Shown here piece after piece: positions 1 to 3,428 of a stretch of 5,875 nt of DNA (its first letter is position 1; every line of letters begins with the position of its first letter). Source of the stretch: an uncultured Lachnospiraceae bacterium (lineage in GTDB: Bacteria; Bacillota; Clostridia; Lachnospirales; Lachnospiraceae); contig OMRN01000096.1 of assembly GCA_900313265.1 (NCBI GenBank), forward strand, positions 1-5,875, given 5' to 3'. A program made the translations under genes and the position numbers. The notes below the pieces were generated by a model. The model was given only the letters and a program-made list of their open reading frames with translations. It was not told the origin of the DNA and searched no databases.

Positions 1-438
1 TACCACATGGTGGGAATCGATTCGGACGGAATTCTGCATGTCGGATCAATGACCGGAAATGAGGCCATCGCGCAGGGCGTTTGCTGGGCAGTCAGCTTTA
101 TCACCCATGACGGACTGGCATCGTCTTTAATTATAAACGGTGAAGTTCAGCATAAGAATTTAGGCGGAGGCGTCAATCCCCGAACCGTTTTGGGACAGCG
201 TGCCGACGGGGCACTGCTTTTGCTCGTGCTGGACGGAAGAAGCATCAATACACTCGGCGCTACGATGCAGGATGTGGTGGACATTATGCTTGAGTACGGT
301 GCGGTAAACGCCGGAAACCTGGATGGGGGTTCCTCTTCCGTAATGGTTTACGACGGGGAAATCATCAATCACTGTGCCTCGGTAACGGGACCGAGAAGAA
401 TCCCCACGGGATTTATTGTATTAAAGGAAGCACCGTAA
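1..438 (+). CDS. Phosphodiester glycosidase family protein (NAGPA/DUF2233-like), C-terminal part, 5' truncated by the window
   Basis: The frame is open from the first base (Tyr-His-Met...), so the Met at position 7 is probably internal and the true start lies upstream. The visible part is the C-terminal half of the NAGPA (phosphodiester glycosidase) domain. Counting from the Met at 7, it has NPRTVLGQ at 58-65, the LVLDGR segment ending at 78, and NLDGGSSSVMV at 104-114, the family signature usually seen as NLDGG(G/S)S. It ends with a typical short PRRIPTGFIVL strand close to the stop. Family members cleave N-acetylglucosamine or related sugars from phosphodiester linkages, as the mammalian uncovering enzyme does. 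Bacterial homologues are usually exported or membrane-anchored and are linked to envelope polysaccharides, but the N-terminus that would show a signal sequence is missing, so location and substrate are unknown. The next gene starts 95 bases downstream with no terminator evident, so co-transcription is possible. Confidence 0.85.
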   Translation, partial: YHMVGIDSDGILHVGSMTGNEAIAQGVCWAVSFITHDGLASSLIINGEVQHKNLGGGVNPRTVLGQRADGALLLLVLDGRSINTLGATMQDVVDIMLEYGAVNAGNLDGGSSSVMVYDGEIINHCASVTGPRRIPTGFIVLKEAP

Positions 439-533
439 ATATTACGGTTGAAGCCGGAACAGAAAGTAAGACATGTAATGCCGTTTGGGATTAACGACGA
501 CGGCAGAATCTGACGAAGAGATATACGAAACAC

Positions 534-2003
534 ATGGCGGAAACGGAAAAGAAAACGAAAAAAGGAATCGCATGGTGGAAAGTACTGCTCATCTGGGCGG
601 GCGTTCTTTTGGTGCTCGGAGCCGTGCTCTGTGTCGTTTTGTACCGTTTCCTGGATGTTTACGAGCAGACCCGTCCGGAAGCCGTTATGGAAGAAATGCT
701 TGCCGGAACATCGACCGAAGATTTTCTTTCGATGGCAAAGGAGAATGTGAATTTCGAACTGACCGAATTCGAAAGTCCGCAGGAACTTTATGAGGAATAT
801 ACCGAACAGATTGATACAGGCAAAACCTTAAGCTACCGGATTCTGCGTGAAGGAGAAAATGCCGGACAAAACGGGCCGGAACTGTCCGATTTGACAGGAG
901 GACAGGCGGGAGCAGGTTCCTCGGATGATGAGCAGATTTATATCGTAAGAAGCGGAGCATATAATATCTGCAATGTCCGTTTGGAGGAATACGGCGATGA
1001 GGTCGGATTCGGACGGCGCAAATGGAGAGTGGCTTCCGTGGAAGCAGCGGATTTAAGAAATATTCTTCCTTCGGTAAATGTCGAAATTGAATATCTGCCG
1101 GGAGAGGAAAATAATTTTACTCTAAACGGAATTACCGTTCCGGAAAAATACCGGACGGAGCAAGGGGTTGAAATTCCGGATTTAAACGAAATCGAGAAAA
1201 ACAGGGAGAACCCGCCGACTTTTGACAAAGCCGTAATCGGACCGATTTATTCCGATGTGGTGGTTGCGGATGCGGACGGAAAAGTACTTCCCTGTGAGAA
1301 GGAAGAAGACGGTGTTTTGCTTTTTGTGTCGTCCTTCCCGAAATACAGTATAAAGGTATCGTCTCCGGAAGACAGCAATGTTTATATTGATGATGTGAAA
1401 CTGTCTTTAAAAGACGCCGAGCTGGATGACGGTCTTTTTGAGGGTCTTGTGGATGAATATATCGGAAACGGACTTTACCGGACGGCAACCTGGGATTACA
1501 AAGATTTCTACGAAGAACCGGAAGTACGCGGCGAGAGCGTTTATCCCGACGGACATTTATCGGAGATTCCGAAAACCGAAGGGGAAATCTGCTTCCTTCA
1601 TGACGATCCAGAACCGGAGGACGGCGAAAGATATCTTGCCGCAAAGAATTTCTTTGAAGCATACATGAATTATTCGGCATATTCCTATAACGGAGGAAGT
1701 TTCAGCAGACTTTTATCCTTAATTCTTCCGGGAACCGATTTGTACAATTATGTCGGTTCATCGAGAGCGGCCATGATCTGGGCGTCCGCGACCAAGACGG
1801 AATATAAGAATTTAACTTACGGAAACTTCCACAGTATCGGGGATAAATGTTTTGTCTGCACGGTATCCTATGATGCGGATATGACGGCAAACAGCTGGTA
1901 CGAAAGATACAGTTATGAACTCAAAAACAGCTATGAGCTCGTTTTTGTGAAAAAGAACGATGTGTGGTATGCGGCAAAAATGTCCGTTTTAAGCGGAGAA
2001 TAA
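534..2003 (+). CDS. Membrane-anchored protein of unknown function, large extracytoplasmic region
   Basis: I do not recognise a named family. The 489-residue protein has a short basic cytoplasmic N-terminus (MAETEKKTKKG), one hydrophobic segment at about 14-39, and an acidic region of about 450 residues that should lie outside the membrane. No lipobox is evident. Residues 45-175 (VMEEMLAGTSTEDFLSMAKEN...) and 365-487 (an aromatic-rich stretch from RYLAAKNFFEAYMNYSAYSY to VWYAAKMSVL) each resemble the alpha-plus-beta layout of NTF2/SnoaL-like or TcaA-type extracytoplasmic modules. Between them, around 181-202 and 270-290 (YSIKVSSPEDSNVYIDDVKL), are short beta-rich stretches like PEGA/TcaA-type domains. 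These comparisons are by eye only. The ATG at 534 is chosen because it places the basic residues just before the membrane segment and an in-frame stop lies at 492-494. The ribosome binding site is weak (GAAGAG at 515-520, 13 nt away). The stop lies 12 bases before the rplJ promoter -35. Confidence 0.75.
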   Translation: MAETEKKTKKGIAWWKVLLIWAGVLLVLGAVLCVVLYRFLDVYEQTRPEAVMEEMLAGTSTEDFLSMAKENVNFELTEFESPQELYEEYTEQIDTGKTLSYRILREGENAGQNGPELSDLTGGQAGAGSSDDEQIYIVRSGAYNICNVRLEEYGDEVGFGRRKWRVASVEAADLRNILPSVNVEIEYLPGEENNFTLNGITVPEKYRTEQGVEIPDLNEIEKNRENPPTFDKAVIGPIYSDVVVADADGKVLPCEKEEDGVLLFVSSFPKYSIKVSSPEDSNVYIDDVKLSLKDAELDDGLFEGLVDEYIGNGLYRTATWDYKDFYEEPEVRGESVYPDGHLSEIPKTEGEICFLHDDPEPEDGERYLAAKNFFEAYMNYSAYSYNGGSFSRLLSLILPGTDLYNYVGSSRAAMIWASATKTEYKNLTYGNFHSIGDKCFVCTVSYDADMTANSWYERYSYELKNSYELVFVKKNDVWYAAKMSVLSGE

Positions 2004-2015
2004 AAGAAAATAGTG

Positions 2016-2044
2016 TTGACATACCGCCGGAAGCGTGGTATTTT
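2016..2044 (+). promoter_or_regulatory. Sigma-A type promoter of the rplJ-rplL operon
   Basis: A perfect -35 TTGACA lies at 2016-2021 and a -10 TATTTT at 2039-2044, separated by exactly 17 nt. The predicted start of transcription is about G2051, which opens directly into a hairpin and the L10 leader. The -35 begins 12 nt after the stop of the preceding gene, so the ribosomal operon has its own promoter with almost no spacer. The start point is inferred from spacing. Confidence 0.85.
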
Positions 2045-2050
2045 AGAAAA

Positions 2051-2065
2051 GGTCGTCTGACGACC
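2051..2065 (+). other. Hairpin at the predicted 5' end of the rplJL transcript
   Basis: GGTCGT (2051-2056) pairs with ACGACC (2060-2065) around a CTG loop, a perfect 6-bp stem. With the start predicted at about 2051, the RNA would begin inside this stem and have no single-stranded 5' end. Such 5'-terminal stems are known to slow 5'-dependent decay (RppH/RNase J) in Firmicutes; that role here is inferred. Confidence 0.55.
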
Positions 2066-2233
2066 GTGCCGAAGACAGTAGGTGTCGCGGATATGCGACG
2101 TAAGCGAAGCGCCTACCGAGGATGAGTGAGAGGAATAACGGAAAAGATTTGTCTTTGTCCGTACGCGCGGGTTTCGTGCCCGGCGCACTGATACTGAAAT
2201 TACCCTCCTGTCCTTAAGGCAGGAGGTTTTTTA
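2066..2233 (+). promoter_or_regulatory. Ribosomal protein L10 leader (cis-regulatory RNA of rplJL)
   Basis: The region carries the hallmark L10 leader segments: TGCCGAAGACAGTAGGTG at 2067-2084 and GCCTACCGAGG at 2111-2121. GTAGGTG (2078-2084) pairs with CGCCTAC (2110-2116, one G-U pair). Within it TCGC (2085-2088) pairs with GCGA (2095-2098) around GGATAT, and a small GC-GAA-GC hairpin lies at 2104-2110. Two more stems follow. ACGGA/TCCGT (2138-2142/2158-2162) continues as AAAGA/TCTTT with one bulge. GCGC+GGG (2165-2171) pairs with CCC+GCGC (2179-2181 and 2183-2186) with one bulged G. In Firmicutes this leader binds the L10(L12)4 complex, which mimics its 23S rRNA site, and represses rplJL by promoting termination, as shown in Bacillus subtilis. 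The terminator at 2204-2232 is the output element. Confidence 0.88.
2204..2232 (+). terminator. Leader intrinsic terminator (attenuator) of rplJL
   Basis: CCTCCTG (2204-2210) pairs perfectly with CAGGAGG (2220-2226) across a 9-nt loop, and six Ts follow at 2227-2232. It lies upstream of rplJ within the transcribed leader, so it must act as a conditional terminator. An upstream segment, GACAGTAGG at 2074-2082, could pair with CCTCCTGTC at 2204-2212 (8 of 9 positions) and prevent the terminator from forming. Confidence 0.85.
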
Positions 2234-2235
2234 TC

Positions 2236-2276
2236 TCTCTTTTCGGCAATCAAAATAAGATAAGGAGGAAAAGAGA
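2236..2276 (+). promoter_or_regulatory. Possible stem sequestering the rplJ ribosome binding site
   Basis: TCTCTTTTC (2236-2244) is a perfect 9-bp complement of GAAAAGAGA (2268-2276), the bases between the Shine-Dalgarno core AAGGAGG (2262-2268) and the rplJ ATG at 2277. The stem would put the Shine-Dalgarno in a 23-nt loop with its last G paired and the start codon flush against the helix. It could modulate translation, but such purine-rich tracts pair by chance fairly easily. The function is inferred. Confidence 0.35.
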
Positions 2277-2771
2277 ATGGCGAAAGTTGAATTAAAACAG
2301 CCTATTGTGGAAGAGATTTCCGCCGGAATCAAGGATGCAAAGTCCGTTGTTCTGGTAGACTACCGCGGACTTACCGTTGAGCAGGACACCAGACTTCGTA
2401 AGGAACTTCGTGAGAACGGTGTAACTTACAAAGTTTACAAGAACACCATGATGAACTTCGCATTCAAGGGAACCGATTTTGAAGGACTTGCTCCTTTGCT
2501 TGAAGGACCCAGCGCACTGGCATATTCCACAGAAGATGCTACAGCACCTGCCAGAGTAATCTGCGGATTCGCAAAGAAGGCAGACAAGCTCGAGGTTAAG
2601 GGCGGCGTTGTCGAAGGTACTGTTTACGATGCTGACGGAATCAAGAAGATTTCCGAAATCCCTTCGAGAGAAGTTTTACTCGGAAGACTCTTCGGCAGCA
2701 TGCAGTCCCCGATTACAAACATGGCCCGCGTACTCAATCAGATCGCAGAGAAGAACGGCGCAGAGGCATAA
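2277..2771 (+). CDS. rplJ: 50S ribosomal protein L10
   Basis: L10 (uL10) is the base of the ribosomal stalk. It binds the GTPase-associated region of 23S rRNA and carries L7/L12 dimers on its C-terminal helix. At 164 residues it has the usual bacterial length. The N-terminus MAKVELKQPIVEEI, the AKSVVLVDYRGLT block (21-33), the LRKELRENGVTYKVYKNTMM block (40-59) and the GPSALAYS segment (77-84) are classic L10. The C-terminal helix (about 130-158, REVLLGRLFGSMQSPITNMARVLNQIAEK) should bind two L12 dimers, giving the L10(L12)4 complex. The start at 2277 is set by AAGGAGG at 2262-2268 with 8 nt spacing. Translation ends at tandem TAA TAA (2769-2774). It is first in the rplJ-rplL operon and downstream of its own leader attenuator, so its product is the likely autoregulator. 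Confidence 0.97.
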   Translation: MAKVELKQPIVEEISAGIKDAKSVVLVDYRGLTVEQDTRLRKELRENGVTYKVYKNTMMNFAFKGTDFEGLAPLLEGPSALAYSTEDATAPARVICGFAKKADKLEVKGGVVEGTVYDADGIKKISEIPSREVLLGRLFGSMQSPITNMARVLNQIAEKNGAEA

Positions 2772-2797
2772 TAACAAAAAAGAAACTGACAAGGAAT

Positions 2798-2819
2798 CTG
2801 CCTGACGATAAGAAGGCAG
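2798..2819 (+). other. Intercistronic hairpin between rplJ and rplL
   Basis: In the 74-nt gap between the genes, CTGCCT (2798-2803) pairs perfectly with AGGCAG (2814-2819) around a 10-nt loop. No T-tract follows directly (the next bases are CATAAAAATTTACGG), so it is not an intrinsic terminator. It could mark an RNA processing or stability element that helps rplL to be made in excess of rplJ, which is inference only. Confidence 0.4.
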
Positions 2820-2845
2820 CATAAAAATTTACGGAGGATTAAAAA

Positions 2846-3220
2846 ATGGCTAAATTAACTACCCAGGAATTTATCGACGCTATCAAAGAGCTTAGCGTAC
2901 TTGAATTAAACGAATTAGTAAAGGCTTGTGAGGAAGAGTTCGGTGTATCCGCAGCAGCCGGTGTTGTTGTTGCAGGTCCTGCAGCTGATGCAGCTCCCGT
3001 TGAAGAGAAGACCGAGTTTGATGTAGAACTTACCGAAGTTGGTCCTAACAAGGTTAAGGTTATCAAAGTTGTTCGTGATGCTACCGGTCTCGGACTTGCT
3101 GAAGCAAAGGGTGCCGTTGAGGCAGCTCCGAAGGTAATCAAGGAAGCTTGTGCTAAGGCTGAAGCTGAAGAACTCAAGGCTAAACTTGAAGCTGAAGGCG
3201 CTAAGGTTACCTTAAAGTAA
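2846..3220 (+). CDS. rplL: 50S ribosomal protein L7/L12
   Basis: L7/L12 (bL12) is the multicopy stalk protein that recruits and stimulates translational GTPases (EF-Tu, EF-G, IF2, RF3). At 124 residues it has normal length. The N-terminal dimerisation and L10-binding domain spans about 1-34 ([27 protein letters not shown]). An Ala/Val/Pro-rich hinge follows at about 35-54, then the globular C-terminal domain at 55-124. That domain keeps the factor-binding motif [17 protein letters not shown] (68-84) and Lys88. Position 85 is Ala in GLGLAEAK, where most bacterial homologues have Lys (GLGLKEAK). The ribosome binding site GGAGG (2833-2837) is 8 nt from the ATG. The gene follows rplJ by 74 nt in the same operon and is followed by a strong terminator at 3302-3343. 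Confidence 0.97.
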   Translation: MAKLTTQEFIDAIKELSVLELNELVKACEEEFGVSAAAGVVVAGPAADAAPVEEKTEFDVELTEVGPNKVKVIKVVRDATGLGLAEAKGAVEAAPKVIKEACAKAEAEELKAKLEAEGAKVTLK

Positions 3221-3301
3221 TTCATCCGATGATTCAAAGATCCGTTAAAGCGGCATAAAACCGCCGGCGGAGCGAGGATAGAACTTAATAAAAAAATAAT
3301 C

Positions 3302-3343
3302 AGGCAATTGGGAAAAAAGTTGTTGACTCCCAATTGCCTTTTT
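3302..3343 (+). terminator. Intrinsic terminator after rplL, overlapping the rpoB promoter
   Basis: AGGCAATTGGGA (3302-3313) pairs perfectly with TCCCAATTGCCT (3328-3339), a 12-bp stem with a 14-nt loop, and a T-tract occupies 3339-3343. It should end most rplJL transcripts. The -35 of the rpoB promoter lies at the 3' edge of the loop, and the descending arm plus T-tract make up the promoter spacer, so the two elements share about 20 bp of DNA. Confidence 0.88.
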
Positions 3344-3351
3344 GCTATAAT
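3323..3351 (+). promoter_or_regulatory. Sigma-A type promoter of rpoB embedded in the rplL terminator
   Basis: The -35 TTGACT lies at 3323-3328 and a consensus -10 TATAAT at 3346-3351, with exactly 17 nt between them. The predicted start is at about 3356-3359, leaving a leader of roughly 70 nt before rpoB. The spacer is the 3' arm and T-tract of the terminator. This promoter would give rpoB (and presumably rpoC beyond the window) transcription independent of the L10 leader. Confidence 0.85.
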
Positions 3352-3397
3352 GGACAATGCGCTATTGTGGGAAAGGGTCCCCTTTTGCCTTTTTTGC
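3334..3397 (+). repeat. Short direct repeat of the terminator tail (TTGCC-T5/6-GC)
   Basis: TTGCCTTTTTGC at 3334-3345 (descending terminator arm plus T-tract) recurs as TTGCCTTTTTTGC at 3385-3397 with one extra T. The span given covers both copies, which start 51 nt apart. The second copy is itself the tail of a weaker hairpin. It may be a duplicated terminator tail or simple convergence of two T-tracts. Confidence 0.5.
3369..3395 (+). terminator. Weak hairpin and T-tract in the rpoB leader (possible attenuator)
   Basis: GAAAGG (3371-3376) pairs with CCTTTT (3381-3386; one G-U pair) around GTCC. GG (3369-3370) can extend the stem to CC (3388-3389) past one bulged G, and six Ts follow at 3390-3395. 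This has terminator form but a weak stem. It lies inside the predicted rpoB leader, so if active it would reduce both promoter-derived and readthrough transcripts. Function is inferred from form only. Confidence 0.4.
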
Positions 3398-3428
3398 GTA
3401 ATAAAATGAAAGAAGGATGCGAGAGCTA

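Noticed and set aside
448..479. Possible promoter before the membrane protein gene (TTGAAG ... TGTAAT)
   Set aside because: The spacer is 20 nt and the -10 is poor, so it is not supportable as a sigma-A promoter.
485..793. TTG-started + strand frame overlapping the start of the membrane protein gene
   Set aside because: Most of it lies out of frame inside the 534-2003 gene, it has no good ribosome binding site, and the translation is low-complexity and Arg-rich.
1132..1680. Open frame on the - strand (182 codons) inside the membrane protein gene
   Set aside because: The Arg/Pro/His-rich translation is typical of an antisense shadow, and the + strand frame is continuous and has a membrane segment.
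3250..3270. GC-rich palindromic stretch after rplL (GCGG...CCGC and CCGCCGGCGG)
   Set aside because: The possible stems are only 4 bp or overlap each other, and no T-tract follows; the real terminator is at 3302-3343.
3417..3428. Alternative in-frame rpoB start at ATG 3417 (adds MREL)
   Set aside because: The only Shine-Dalgarno-like sequence (AAGGA, 3413-3417) overlaps this ATG, and the family N-terminus begins with MEKNRIRP at 3429.
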